64,000 bases of DNA from an uncultured Alphaproteobacteria bacterium (GTDB lineage: Bacteria > Pseudomonadota > Alphaproteobacteria > Sphingomonadales > Sphingomonadaceae): positions 34,488 to 98,487 of the forward strand of contig CAIZNH010000035.1 in the NCBI GenBank assembly GCA_903934325.1, read 5' to 3'. The notes beneath the pieces are model-generated. The model searched no databases and was not told the origin of the DNA. It saw only the letters and a list, made by a program, of their open reading frames with translations. The stretch's first letter is position 1; every line of letters starts with the position of its first letter. Positions 33,087 through 44,542 of this stretch are shown one piece after another. Made by a program: the position numbers and the translations under genes.

Positions 33087-33093
33087 CTTCATT

Positions 33094-33579
33094 TCATTCG
33101 CCGGAACTTGTGCGCATCCGCTCGCGCGCGGCATTGCGTGATCCGGTCGCGGGGACGCTGCCGGTGAAGCGGGCGAGGCCGAAGGGCGGCATATTGGCAT
33201 AGACCGTCTCGTGCGCGCCTGCCTCCACGGCATAGGTCTCGTGATAGATTCCCACCGTTCCGTCATTGCCGATGCTGCGATTGAAGGCGGTCCAGGCCGG
33301 CCAGTGCTGCGCATCCCGGTCGCGGGCATAGGCCTCGAGGCTGTCGAAATCGCGCCAGTACTGGATCAGCAGGATCTGGCGCGGACTGCACAGGGCATAT
33401 TCGGTGCCGAGAAAGCCGCTGTCCGGGTTCTGCGAAAGCTCGCGGATCATCGGGCCCATGGCTCGGAACACCGGCAGCCATTTGCCGATTTTCCGGAAAT
33501 GATTGATCCGCATGCCGATCAGAAACACCACCAGCGGCCCGCTGTGGGCATCGGTCATGCGTCCGCGAATGATGGCCAT
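33094..33579 (-). CDS. DUF4188 (monooxygenase-like) protein
   Basis: A 161-residue protein: GPLVVFLIGMRINHFRKIGKWLPVF at the start, LLIQYWRDFDSLEAYARDRDAQHWPAWTAFNR in the middle, GIYHETYAV afterwards. This is the DUF4188 layout, a ferredoxin-like (dimeric alpha/beta barrel) fold distantly related to heme-degrading or quinol monooxygenases. AGGGAGGGG precedes the ATG. The substrate is unknown. Its 3' end lies 8 bp from the 4.5S RNA end, convergent. Confidence 0.8.
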   Translation of the reverse strand: MAIIRGRMTDAHSGPLVVFLIGMRINHFRKIGKWLPVFRAMGPMIRELSQNPDSGFLGTEYALCSPRQILLIQYWRDFDSLEAYARDRDAQHWPAWTAFNRSIGNDGTVGIYHETYAVEAGAHETVYANMPPFGLARFTGSVPATGSRNAARERMRTSSGE

Positions 33580-33703
33580 GGCACAACCCCTCCCTTGGAG
33601 CGGTGATCGGAATGTGTCGCTCGCCTGTCAAGCTGTGCGCAATGTCGATGAGTGTTCTTCAGGGCTTCGACATTCCCGAGCGGCTTGCCTAAGGTGGACG
33701 GCG

Positions 33704-35488
33704 ATGAGCGATTCCGATCCCGATCTGCCCGAGGAAGAAACCGGCCCGAGCCTCGCCGAGCTTGAGGCGGCGGGGCAGAATTCGATGTTCGGCGATCCCG
33801 CGCCCCCGCCACCCGCCGCGGCTGTGCCGCCCGAACCCGCTCCGAAACCGGCGCCTGCCGCGAGCAACCAGCCCTACCGCGTGTTGGCGCGCAAATACCG
33901 GCCCCAGACCTTCTCCGAGCTGATCGGGCAGGAGGCGATGGTGCGCACGCTGGCCAATGCGATCGCGCGCGATCGTCTCGCCCATGCCTTCCTGATGACC
34001 GGCGTGCGCGGGGTCGGCAAGACCTCGACCGCGCGGCTTATCGCCAAGGCGCTTAACTGCGTCGGGCCGGACGGGCAGGGCGGGCCGACTATCGATCCTT
34101 GCGGGGTGTGCGAGCCTTGCACCGCGATTGCCGAGGGACGCCATATCGACGTGATCGAGATGGACGCGGCCTCGAACACCGGCGTGGACGACGTGCGCGA
34201 GATCATCGAGCAGGTGCGCTATGCCGCCGTATCGGCCCGCTACAAGATCTATATCATCGACGAAGTCCACATGCTGTCGCGCAATGCTTTCAACGCTTTG
34301 CTCAAGACACTTGAGGAGCCGCCTGCGCATGTGAAGTTCCTCTTCGCCACCACCGAGGTCGACAAGCTCCCCGTGACGGTGCTGAGCCGCACCCAACGGT
34401 TCGATCTGCGCCGTATCCCTGCGCAGCTGCTTGCCGAGCATTTCGCGCGGGTCTGCGCGCTGGAAGGGGTGGAGGCCGAAGTCGAGGCGCTCAGCATCAT
34501 CGCCAATGCCGCCGAAGGCTCGGTGCGTGACGGGCTCTCGATCCTCGATCAGGCGATCGCCCATGCCGATCTCGACGGCGAGGGCAAGGTCGCCGCCACC
34601 CGCGTGCGCGACATGCTCGGCCTCGCCGACAAGAGCGCGCAGCGGCGTGTGCTTGGCCACCTGCTTGAAGGCGACGCCAAGGCCTTGCTGGCCGCGGTGG
34701 ACGAGCAATATGCGCTGGGGGTCGAGCCGCTGGCGCTGATGCGGGCGCTGATGGACCTCACGCATCGCGTCACCCTCGCGCAGGTTTCGGGCGGCGAACC
34801 CGAGGCACCTTCGGAAGAAGAGCGCGCGGCACTCAGCGATTTTGCAAGCCGGCTGGGGGCGGGGGAACTGCACCGCCTGTGGCAATTGCTGCTCAAGGGC
34901 CATGACGAGGTGCGCACCGCGCCCGATCCGCTGGTCTCGCTCCAGATGGCGCTGCTGCGCATCCTGCACGCAGGCCAGATGCCCGATCCCGGCAAGCTGG
35001 CCAAGCGGATCGAGGAGATTGCGGCGAGCGGTATCGTTGCGGCTCCGGCGGCGCCTGCGGGCGGCAGCGAAAGTGCTTCGGCCGCGCCTGCCTCTGCAAT
35101 GCCGTCACAGGATTGGGCTGGCCTCGTCGAGGCGGTCGATGCCGCGGGCCAGCTGCGCGTCGCCCAGATGATGCGCGACCGGATCCGCGTGATCGAACTC
35201 GGCCCTGACCGGTTGATCTACCAGCAGGCCGACAGTTTTTCCGATGATCCCGCGCCCGATATCCGCGAGGCGCTGTTCAAGCTGACGGGCAGGCGCTGGC
35301 AGGTCGAGCGCGGCAGCGGGACTGCACTGCCCAGCTTGCGCGAGGCGGCCGAGGCCGAGGCGGCGGCAGAAGACAGCCGCATCCGCTCCGATCCGCTGGT
35401 GCAGGCGGCGTTCACGGCTTTCCCCGAGGCCGAATTGCTCGGCACCGAGGGCAATGTCGCCCGCGCGGCCCGTCCGCCCTGGAATTGA
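33704..35488 (+). CDS. dnaX: DNA polymerase III subunits gamma/tau
   Basis: A 594-residue clamp loader subunit. A Pro/Ala-rich leader (residues 1-55) precedes the AAA+ domain with YRVLARKYRPQTFSELIGQ, Walker A GVRGVGKTST (about 100-109), the zinc-binding Cys set beginning LNCVGP and continuing CGVCEPC, and DEVHMLSRNAFNALLKTLEEPP. The tau-like C-terminus (about 420-594) should contact DnaB and polymerase. No A-rich slippery heptamer for making gamma by frameshift was noticed. The start at 33704 (MSDSDPDLP) is in a weak SD context; the frame is open further upstream. Confidence 0.95.
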   Translation: MSDSDPDLPEEETGPSLAELEAAGQNSMFGDPAPPPPAAAVPPEPAPKPAPAASNQPYRVLARKYRPQTFSELIGQEAMVRTLANAIARDRLAHAFLMTGVRGVGKTSTARLIAKALNCVGPDGQGGPTIDPCGVCEPCTAIAEGRHIDVIEMDAASNTGVDDVREIIEQVRYAAVSARYKIYIIDEVHMLSRNAFNALLKTLEEPPAHVKFLFATTEVDKLPVTVLSRTQRFDLRRIPAQLLAEHFARVCALEGVEAEVEALSIIANAAEGSVRDGLSILDQAIAHADLDGEGKVAATRVRDMLGLADKSAQRRVLGHLLEGDAKALLAAVDEQYALGVEPLALMRALMDLTHRVTLAQVSGGEPEAPSEEERAALSDFASRLGAGELHRLWQLLLKGHDEVRTAPDPLVSLQMALLRILHAGQMPDPGKLAKRIEEIAASGIVAAPAAPAGGSESASAAPASAMPSQDWAGLVEAVDAAGQLRVAQMMRDRIRVIELGPDRLIYQQADSFSDDPAPDIREALFKLTGRRWQVERGSGTALPSLREAAEAEAAAEDSRIRSDPLVQAAFTAFPEAELLGTEGNVARAARPPWN

Positions 35489-35517
35489 TCCCCCCTGAAA
35501 TTGATGGAGTACCCCCG

Positions 35518-35859
35518 ATGAAGTCGATGGAAGAGATGATGAAGGCGGCCCAGCAAGCCGCCGAGACCATCCAGAAGCAGATGAACGAGATGCAGGTGAA
35601 GCTCGACGCGATCGAGGTCGAGGGCACCGCGGGCGGCGGCCTTGTGAAGGTCCGCGCCAGCGCCAAGGGCCGCATCCTCGGCGTGTCGATCGACGACAGC
35701 CTGATGAACCCGGACGACAAAGGCATCGTCGAGGATCTGGTCGCCGCCGCCTTCAACGACGCGCGCGACCGGGCGGACCGGGTCTCGAACGAGCAGATGA
35801 AGGACATGCAGTCCTCCATGGGCCTGCCGCCGGGGTTCAACCTGCCCGGCCTCGGCTGA
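35518..35859 (+). CDS. YbaB/EbfC nucleoid-associated protein
   Basis: A 113-residue protein: helical MEEMMKAAQQAAETIQKQM, then MQVKLDAIEVEGTAGGGLVKVRA and PDDKGIVEDLVAAAFNDA, the YbaB/EbfC core, with a Met/Gly/Pro tail typical of proteobacteria. These homodimers bind DNA as tweezers. It lies 29 bp after dnaX, the conserved dnaX-ybaB pairing; the recR gene that often follows is absent here. Confidence 0.95.
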   Translation: MKSMEEMMKAAQQAAETIQKQMNEMQVKLDAIEVEGTAGGGLVKVRASAKGRILGVSIDDSLMNPDDKGIVEDLVAAAFNDARDRADRVSNEQMKDMQSSMGLPPGFNLPGLG

Positions 35860-35973
35860 GGGCCCGCGCGACACGTCCACAGCTTGTCCGGGGCCAGCCA
35901 TTGCGGCGCGCCTGAGGCCTACCCATATTCCCTTTAAAGGCGTTGCCCCCATGGCCGCCGTGGACACAAGAAT

Positions 35974-38385
<2,412 letters not shown>

Positions 38386-38396
38386 GCCGCTAGAGA

Positions 38397-38433
38397 GACC
38401 GCTCTTGCCGCGATTCGCGGCAGGGTCGCTTTT
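38397..38433 (+). terminator. Probable terminator after lon
   Basis: GACC (38397-38400) with GGTC (38424-38427) encloses TGCCGCG (38406-38412)/CGCGGCA (38416-38422), and four T follow. The interior bulge lowers confidence. Confidence 0.5.
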
Positions 38434-38622
38434 CACGGGAAACAGCACTCCGAAGTGCACGGCGCGGCAGGCTCAGGCCAGCTGCGCCTGCGAACTGCTT
38501 TGCCGGCTTGTCCTGCCGAGGGCGATTTGCCTTTGACAGCCCTGCCGAAACAGTTTCAACTCGGACGTTTCGTGGGGCGATTCACCAGAACGACAAAAAT
38601 CACGAGCCTAGGGGGTTCCGAC

Positions 38623-38895
38623 ATGAACAAGAACGACCTGATCAGCGATGTGGCCGCCGCCAGCGGTCTTTCCAAGAGCGATGCCGCCAGCGCTGTCGAA
38701 AGTGTGTTTGATACCATCACCAAGGCCCTTTCGAGCGGCGATGAAGTCCGTCTTGTGGGCTTCGGCACTTTCTCTGTCGCCAAGCGCAAGGCCTCGATCG
38801 GCCGCAACCCGCGCACGGGCGAGGAAATGAAGATCAAGGCATCGAACCAGCCGAAGTTCAAGGCCGGCAAGGGCCTTAAGGACGCGGTCAACTGA
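38623..38895 (+). CDS. HU-type DNA-binding protein
   Basis: A 90-residue histone-like protein: MNKNDLISDVAAASGLSKSD, then VRLVGFGTFSVAKRKASIGRNPRTGEEM, the HU arm and signature, ending KAGKGLKDAVN. It bends and compacts DNA. A long 5' region (227 bp after lon) contains a perfect -35 TTGACA at 38533-38538, but only weak -10 candidates, so it has its own promoter. A terminator follows 35 bp after the stop. Confidence 0.96.
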   Translation: MNKNDLISDVAAASGLSKSDAASAVESVFDTITKALSSGDEVRLVGFGTFSVAKRKASIGRNPRTGEEMKIKASNQPKFKAGKGLKDAVN

Positions 38896-38930
38896 TCAGC
38901 CTTGCGGGCGCCTGATCGCCTGTAACTAAA

Positions 38931-38963
38931 AACCCCGCCAGCCACACGGCCGGCGGGGTTTTT
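38931..38963. terminator. Bidirectional terminator after the HU gene
   Basis: AACCCCGCC (38931-38939) pairs with GGCGGGGTT (38952-38960). There is a T-run after it on the plus strand and an A-run before it, so it can also stop the convergent lipoprotein gene ending at 38986. Confidence 0.85.
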
Positions 38964-38985
38964 GTTTGCGTGGCTGCGGCTGCGC

Positions 38986-39894
38986 TCAGCCGCCGGTGAC
39001 GATCAGCGCGGTCGGCGCCTGGGTGGTGCGCGGCGAGATCGTCCAGCGCAGCTCCTCGCCGCCATTGGTCGTGGCGGACGGGCCTTCATCGGTGTTGTTG
39101 GCAAGGATACGCATGCCCGGTGCGGTGCGGATCGTGAAGGTGCCCTCCATCATCGGCACGCCCGGTATGGCCGGAGCCTCGGCGTTGCCCTCTCCCGCTC
39201 CATCGGCCGCTCCCATTGCGGCCAGCCCGGCAAGCGAGCCCATGCCGCCCATCATCCCTGCCATCGGATTGTCGCCGTTCTGGGCGGCAAAGCCGGGCGC
39301 GTTGATGCGCGCCTGCCCGCCATCGCGCAGGATCATCTGCACAAAGGGATTGAGCGGCGGAAAGCCCTCGATCAGCGGGAACATGAAATCATGGCCGAGG
39401 GTGCTCTGTATCGCAAAGCTCACCTCGAACACCCCGTCGCCCTTGTGCACCACGCGGTTCCAGCCCTTCTGGCGTTCAAGCAGGCGTACCAGTTCCTCGC
39501 TCGCCTTGGGATCGGCGGGATCGATGCCGCCCATCATCGCCTTCATCGCCTGAGCGTCTTTCTTGGCCTTTTCCGCCCGTTCGGCCGCGCCCGCATCCCA
39601 TTCGGCGCGCTGGCTATCGAGCTCGTCCTTGGTGCATTCGCGCTCTTCGTAGGTTTCGTCGTTGAAGCAGGCCTCGGGCGTGAAGGTCTCTTCCGAGGCC
39701 GCGCCCATCTGGGCCAGCTTCGACAGACCGAGGAAGAAGATCTCGCCCTCGTAGCTGAAGGTGAAACTGTCCGGCCCCGTCAGCGCAAGTTCGGACGTGA
39801 ACTTGCCCGGCGACATGAAACAGCCCGACAAAGCGAGCGCAAAGCCGGCCAGCAGCGCGGCAGCGCGCAGGCGGATCGGAGAAAACATCGTCAT
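38986..39894 (-). CDS. Predicted lipoprotein, unknown function
   Basis: A 302-residue protein starting at MTMFSPIRLR. Lipobox LALSGC near residue 23 predicts lipidation. Mature region: SFTFSYEGEIFFLGLSKLAQ, an acidic Cys-containing segment (ACFNDETYEERECTKDELD), a Lys/Glu helix (AERAEKAKKDAQAMKAMMGG), and a Met/Gly-rich stretch (NPMAGMMGGMGSLAGLAAMG) before a beta-rich C-terminus (TIRTAPGMRILANNTDEG). I do not recognise a family beyond a conserved-looking sphingomonad lipoprotein. Convergent with the HU gene. Confidence 0.75.
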   Translation of the reverse strand: MTMFSPIRLRAAALLAGFALALSGCFMSPGKFTSELALTGPDSFTFSYEGEIFFLGLSKLAQMGAASEETFTPEACFNDETYEERECTKDELDSQRAEWDAGAAERAEKAKKDAQAMKAMMGGIDPADPKASEELVRLLERQKGWNRVVHKGDGVFEVSFAIQSTLGHDFMFPLIEGFPPLNPFVQMILRDGGQARINAPGFAAQNGDNPMAGMMGGMGSLAGLAAMGAADGAGEGNAEAPAIPGVPMMEGTFTIRTAPGMRILANNTDEGPSATTNGGEELRWTISPRTTQAPTALIVTGG

Positions 39895-39925
39895 GGCAAA
39901 AGGCCCTCCCTCTTGAAGAAGCCTT

Positions 39926-40717
39926 CTACCCGCGCGTGGCCACCGCATAAAGCGCAATCGCTGCGGCATTCGAGACATTGAGGCTCTCGATTGACGAGGA
40001 GATCGGCAGTTTGGCCAGCGCATCGCAATGGGCCGCGATGTTATGGCGCAGGCCTTCGCCTTCCGCGCCGAGCACGATCACGACCGGGCCGGTGGGCATG
40101 GTCTCGGCAAAGGTTGCCTCGGCCTCTCCGGCGAGACCAATGCGCCAGTAACCGGCCTCGGCCAGTTCCTCCAGCGCGCGGGCGAGGTTGACCACCCGCA
40201 CCCACGGCACCGTCTCCAGCGCCCCCGATGCCGCCTTGGCGAGCACGCCGCCTTCGGGCGGGGCATGGCGATCCTGGGTGACGATCGCAGCCGCGTTGAA
40301 GGCGGCGGCCGAGCGCAGGATCGCGCCGACATTGTGCGGATCGGTGACGGAATCGAGCACCACAATCGGCCGCTCCGCCTCGCCCAGTGCGACTTCATCG
40401 AGGAACACATCCTCCAGCGGCGCGCATTCCAGCACCAGGCCCTGATGCGGCGCATCCTTGGCGACGAGCCGCGCCAGATCGGCGACATCGGCATATTCGA
40501 TCGGGAAATCGGCCGGCAGCTCGCCGTCGAGGCTTGCGACTCCCTCTCTGGTCGCCCACAGTTTGCGATGCTGGCGCTCCGGGTTCTTGAGCGCGGCTTC
40601 CACCGGGTGGCGGCCCCACAGGCGCACCTGACCCGTGCTGGCCTTGCCCGAACCGCGTCCGCCCTTCATGCGTCCTGCACGGCCGCGCAGCGCGCGTTTG
40701 CGTTTACCCTCGGTCAT
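39926..40717 (-). CDS. rlmB: 23S rRNA (guanosine-2'-O)-methyltransferase RlmB/TrmH family
   Basis: A 263-residue SPOUT methyltransferase. A very basic N-terminus (TEGKRKRALRGRAGRMKGGR) and substrate-binding domain (LWGRHPVEAALKNPERQHRKL) precede the trefoil knot: VVLDSVTDPHNVGAILRSAAAF, VIVLGAEGEGLRHN and LPISSSIESLNVSNAAAIALY are the three SpoU motifs. It likely methylates G2251 of 23S rRNA. AAGGAGCGACA upstream decides the start at 40717. Divergent from tRNA-Tyr. Confidence 0.92.
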   Translation of the reverse strand: MTEGKRKRALRGRAGRMKGGRGSGKASTGQVRLWGRHPVEAALKNPERQHRKLWATREGVASLDGELPADFPIEYADVADLARLVAKDAPHQGLVLECAPLEDVFLDEVALGEAERPIVVLDSVTDPHNVGAILRSAAAFNAAAIVTQDRHAPPEGGVLAKAASGALETVPWVRVVNLARALEELAEAGYWRIGLAGEAEATFAETMPTGPVVIVLGAEGEGLRHNIAAHCDALAKLPISSSIESLNVSNAAAIALYAVATRG

Positions 40718-40890
40718 TGTCGCTCCTTGGCTATGCCATCTAGCGCGCCCCCTGCCAGCAGGGGCATTGACAGGCAAGCAGTGCTTCGCCAAAGGGGCGC
40801 CTCTCGGCAGCGGGACCCCTCGGGGAATCGCGCAAATTCAGAGCGGATGACGCTCGGGAAAGCCCCCCTCGACGATGCAGGGGACTGTGT

Positions 40891-40976
40891 GGACAGGTGG
40901 CCGAGTGGTTAAAGGCAGCAGACTGTAAATCTGCCCGTGCAAGCGTACGCTGGTTCGAATCCAGCCCTGTCCACCA
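40891..40976 (+). tRNA. tRNA-Tyr (anticodon GTA)
   Basis: 86 nt with a class II variable arm. Acceptor GGACAGG pairs with CCTGTCC, A73 and encoded CCA follow. Anticodon loop CTGTAAA has GTA at 40925-40927. The variable stem is CCCGTGCAAGCGTACG, the T arm CTGGTTCGAATCCAG. Confidence 0.96.
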
Positions 40977-41028
40977 CTTCCCTCTCTTTCGCTCGAAGCG
41001 GCCGAAATCCTCTCAGCAAAGCCCCCAA

Positions 41029-41044
41029 TGTTTCACGTGAAACA
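41029..41044. other. parS: parS centromere site (ParB/Spo0J binding)
   Basis: TGTTTCACGTGAAACA, a perfect 16-bp palindrome identical to the bacterial parS consensus, lying in a non-coding gap. ParB loads here and spreads for ParA-driven chromosome segregation. Chromosomal parS sites cluster near oriC, so this supports an origin-proximal location. Only one copy was noticed in the window, and no DnaA-box cluster. Confidence 0.9.
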
Positions 41045-41137
41045 TCGTCCGGTGCGCCCCGTTTGCGGGTCATCACGGGGTCAAGTGGGTGCTAACCGGG
41101 TGTCAAACGGGGGCTGGATTCGCGCCCTTTGCCAAAA

Positions 41138-42022
41138 TCAGCGCAGCGACGCCTGCGAATCCGCCTCCATTGTCGCCAGATAGCCGAGCGTCTGGCGCGC
41201 CTTGGCGAGGGACTGCTGGGCGACGGCCTCCGAGGTCGTGCCCTTCATCGAGCGTGACAGCGTGTCGAGATAGGCAAGGTAGCCCCGTGCCGCCTCGGCA
41301 TTGTGCTGACGCAGGCGATAGCCGGCCTCGGCGTGACCGGACGTATCGCGCCCCGGGCGCCGGCGATCGCCCAGCCGGATGACATCGCGCGCCGCATCCC
41401 GGGCCTTACCGGTCACCATCCGGAACTGCCTGCGCGTTGCCGCGGTGACCGCGCTTTCGGGCGCGGGTTGGGAGGCGAAATCAAGCCTGCCTGCAGCCCC
41501 GGTAGCGAGAACCTGCTGTGCGGGGATTGCGGGTGTGGAGGCTGGCTGCTGGACAGCCGCAGCCGGTGTCGGGATGCGGGCCTGCATGCGTGCGGGGGCC
41601 TGACGCATGGTGGCAGGCTTCGCGCGGACAGGTGCTGCCGCGCTGGCCGCTGTCGCCGCCTGCGCTGCGGCAAGGCGCGCGGCATCATCAAGCCGCAGGT
41701 CCGTGGCAACCGGGGGAGCCGCAGCAACAATCGCGGGCGGGGCAGGCCGGAGCGCGACCGACGGGGCTGCTGCTTGCGGCAGGCTTGCCCCCGCCAGAAG
41801 CCACGCGCAGCCGATCATGGCGGCAACCGTGCCAGCCAGACCCATGTGACGCAGGCCCCCTGTGCCCCCGCGTGCGGGTGATCCGCCGCGCACATCGCCC
41901 GAAAGCGTGGCAGAGCCCTTCGGCGCAAGCCAGGGCAGCGCGTCGAGCGGCAGGGGCGCATCGCCGGGTGCAGCAAGAGCCATCCCCCGTTGCGGCAGGC
42001 TGGCGGCAAAATGCATCGTCAT
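41138..42022 (-). CDS. Ala/Pro-rich single-pass membrane protein, unknown function
   Basis: A 294-residue protein. A cytoplasmic N-terminus of about 58 residues leads to one hydrophobic helix (MGLAGTVAAMIGCAWLLAGA, about 60-79), then a 100-residue Ala/Pro/Gln-rich low-complexity stretch and a helical C-terminus with basic patches (ARDVIRLGDRRRPGRD, LAYLDTLSRSMKGTTSE, LAKARQTLGYLATMEADSQ). The layout (TM anchor, flexible spacer, folded end domain) fits an envelope-spanning or sensor protein. No family recognised. It lies between parS and dabA. Confidence 0.6.
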   Translation of the reverse strand: MTMHFAASLPQRGMALAAPGDAPLPLDALPWLAPKGSATLSGDVRGGSPARGGTGGLRHMGLAGTVAAMIGCAWLLAGASLPQAAAPSVALRPAPPAIVAAAPPVATDLRLDDAARLAAAQAATAASAAAPVRAKPATMRQAPARMQARIPTPAAAVQQPASTPAIPAQQVLATGAAGRLDFASQPAPESAVTAATRRQFRMVTGKARDAARDVIRLGDRRRPGRDTSGHAEAGYRLRQHNAEAARGYLAYLDTLSRSMKGTTSEAVAQQSLAKARQTLGYLATMEADSQASLR

Positions 42023-42117
42023 CGGTTTCTTATCCCAGGACTGTGTAAGCTGTCCTGCCGATAACGGTTCACCCCGCCGGCCTATTCCCTGCCGGTGAAT
42101 TCAGGCGAGCCAGCGCC

Positions 42118-44511
42118 TCAGGCAGCCAGCGTCTGCGGCGCGGCATCGGCCCAGTTGAGGCCCGGCAAGTAGCGCGCGTCGACCTTGCCGTCCTTCATCA
42201 CGAAGAGGTGCAGCCAGCCATTGTCGAACAGCTCGCGCACGCCCGAATGGCGTTCGATCACCTTGAGGATCTCCTCGCGCGGGGCCTCGATCATCACGCT
42301 GAGGCGCAGCGGCTCGTGCTGCAAGCCCTCCCCATCATGCACCGCCTGCCACGGCAGACCGGGGCGCAGGCGTCCGCCATTGCCTTCGATCACCCCGATC
42401 CCGCCGACCACGTTGTGGATCAGCTTGTTGCCGCCGCCGAAGATCTCGGGCGCAACCGAGGAGCCGAAGTACTGCAAGGAAATCCAGCTCGCCACCACCA
42501 CCGGCGCGGTGATGATCAGTTCAAGCGTGCCGAAGCCGTCATCGGCCTGCCAGTCATAGGAGTGGAGGAAGGCGCGCCCGCCCAGATCACGGCCGGCGGT
42601 CGCCTCGCGCGGGGCGGCGATGAAGGCCGCGCAGCCGGCGAGGCCCCATTCGGGGCGGATTTCGGCCCAGTTGGTGGCGCGCGCGGGAATGCTTTCGCCG
42701 CTCGCCCCCGGCATCCGCAGCGCACGCTCGGCCCGGGCGAGTTTGGCCGCCTGTGCCAGCATCGCACGAACCTTGGCGATATCGCCGCTCCGGTCAGCCG
42801 GGAGGCCGTCCTCGTAGATGGTGATCGCATCCGTGGTGGTGTCGTGCAGCCCGGCGACGAACAGCGTGTCCGCCGGCACCTCGACCCCGCGTTCGCCAAG
42901 GCCCGCACGGGTCACCGGATCATTGAGCAGGATCGCCAGCAGACGGGCCGAAACCTCGCCAGTGTAACCCCCGCAGGCCCCGCAGTGATAGGCGCTTTCA
43001 TGCGGATTGTTGGTGACATTGCCGCCGTGGCCCAGCAGCAGCACAATCTCGCCGTGGCCGCTGGTCAGGCTCATCGCCTTGAGCACAGCCGCGCCGGTAT
43101 CGGCCTTGGCCTCTGCGCTCATCCCGCCGATCACTTCCGGCGCAGGCTCCGCCTTGGCCTTGGGCGTGAAGCCCAGCGCCGACTTGACCAGCTTGGCCGC
43201 ATAGACGGGGCCCATCGCCTCGACGAAGGCGAAGGAGGACACTGCCGCCTGCCGGAAGCGGTCCCATGCGCGCAAGGAGCGGGCGTTGATGCGGTCTGCC
43301 TGATCCTTGGCCGGATCGCCTGCCGAGGTGGTGGCGATGGCCGGATTGAGCAGCACCGGCAGGCGCGCCTCGCGGATGTCGGAGCCGTGGGCATGGTGCG
43401 CCAGCGGCAGGCCGAAGAAGCCTGCGAAACCGATCGTGGCGATGGAGCTGTCGACGCTCTCGAGCGCGCGGCGGAACACTTCCGAGCGCACGTCGATGCA
43501 GAAGGCGGCCTGGAGGAAGGGGCGGTCCGGTGCCGGGGTTGCGCCGTCGAGGTCTTTGGCAAGCGCGGCGATCAACCGGCGCTGGTGGCCGCGGTCTGCC
43601 GCGTCCTGAAGGATGGCGAGCACGACATCATCGGCGCTTGGCGTAACCGGCTCGGCATGGGCGGCGATGGTCGCAGCCCAGCGTTCGGCCACTTGCGGCG
43701 CGTGGGCGAGCAGCGCTTCGTCCCAAATCAGGCGGATGGCGAGCAGATCGGCCAACGTGCGGTCACTCTCGCCTGCCAGTTCGGCCTGCCACAGCAGCCA
43801 GCGGGCGTGCTGCGACCAGCCGCCCAGCGACATGAACAGGCGGTGGAAGGCGGTCTCGGCGGCGGCATCGCTGATGCCCAGCGCCTCGGCGGCGAACAGG
43901 ATCGCGCGTTCGGCCGTGTCGGGGGCAGCGGCGACATGGGCGCAGAAGCCCTTCAATCCGGCGATTTCGGGGGTGAGATCATGCATCGCCCAGGCCCGCC
44001 ATGCGGTGAAGGCCTCGCTGCCCGGAGCGGGCGACCACAGCGCCTGCCCGCGATCGAACTGGCCCGCGGCCCACAGCCCGATGCACTTGTCGATCAGCGC
44101 GGGCCAATCGATCCCGGTCACCTCGGCGGCGAGATCGGCGACGGTCGGAAGGGCGCTCGGCTCGGGGCCGTCGCCCAGCCGTCCGGCGGCATGGGCGAGG
44201 GCGGCGGTGTCGGCAGGCTTAAGCGGCGAGGGGCTGGCGGCCAGCGCCTCTGCCAGATCATCCTCGCTGATGGTGCCGCCGCGGATCGCGGCGGCATATT
44301 CGCTGCCCTTGCGGGTGACGCGCACACCGGCCACCCGGCCAAGCCGCGCGGCGGCGGCGGCGAGATCCTCGCCCGTCTGGCCGAGGAAGGGGTTGACCGC
44401 GACGGTCGCATCGAGCGGGAAGGCGGGCGGAATGGCGCGGGCTGCCTGTTCCGCGGCTTCGAGAATGGTCGAGAGCCGGACCGGGGTGATCTGCGCGTGG
44501 TTCATGAACAT
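42118..44511 (-). CDS. dabA: Inorganic carbon transporter subunit DabA (DUF2309)
   Basis: A 797-residue soluble subunit with a beta-carbonic-anhydrase-like zinc site: C338 and D340 in AFCIDVRSE, H495 in LLLGHGGN and C510 in SAYHCGACGG. The 2- and 15-residue spacings equal those of the characterised Halothiobacillus DabA. With the membrane subunit DabB it performs energy-coupled, one-way hydration of CO2 so that bicarbonate accumulates in the cytoplasm. GGAG nine bases before the ATG at 44511 decides the start. It is 31 bp after dabB on the same strand. Confidence 0.95.
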   Translation of the reverse strand: MFMNHAQITPVRLSTILEAAEQAARAIPPAFPLDATVAVNPFLGQTGEDLAAAAARLGRVAGVRVTRKGSEYAAAIRGGTISEDDLAEALAASPSPLKPADTAALAHAAGRLGDGPEPSALPTVADLAAEVTGIDWPALIDKCIGLWAAGQFDRGQALWSPAPGSEAFTAWRAWAMHDLTPEIAGLKGFCAHVAAAPDTAERAILFAAEALGISDAAAETAFHRLFMSLGGWSQHARWLLWQAELAGESDRTLADLLAIRLIWDEALLAHAPQVAERWAATIAAHAEPVTPSADDVVLAILQDAADRGHQRRLIAALAKDLDGATPAPDRPFLQAAFCIDVRSEVFRRALESVDSSIATIGFAGFFGLPLAHHAHGSDIREARLPVLLNPAIATTSAGDPAKDQADRINARSLRAWDRFRQAAVSSFAFVEAMGPVYAAKLVKSALGFTPKAKAEPAPEVIGGMSAEAKADTGAAVLKAMSLTSGHGEIVLLLGHGGNVTNNPHESAYHCGACGGYTGEVSARLLAILLNDPVTRAGLGERGVEVPADTLFVAGLHDTTTDAITIYEDGLPADRSGDIAKVRAMLAQAAKLARAERALRMPGASGESIPARATNWAEIRPEWGLAGCAAFIAAPREATAGRDLGGRAFLHSYDWQADDGFGTLELIITAPVVVASWISLQYFGSSVAPEIFGGGNKLIHNVVGGIGVIEGNGGRLRPGLPWQAVHDGEGLQHEPLRLSVMIEAPREEILKVIERHSGVRELFDNGWLHLFVMKDGKVDARYLPGLNWADAAPQTLAA

Positions 44512-44542
44512 GATCGGATACTCCGAGAAAGGCTGTGCAGGA

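Noticed and set aside
33704..35488. Programmed frameshift site in dnaX
   Set aside because: No A-rich slippery heptamer with a downstream stem was found where gamma would be produced; the frame is continuous to the tau end.
35880..35973. Heat-shock (sigma-32) promoter before lon
   Set aside because: CCCATATT near 35922 resembles a -10, but the nearest CTTG -35 is far outside the allowed spacing.
40977..41137. Possible chromosomal origin next to parS
   Set aside because: No TTATCCACA DnaA-box cluster or AT-rich unwinding region is visible, and dnaA, dnaN, parA and parB are not in the window.
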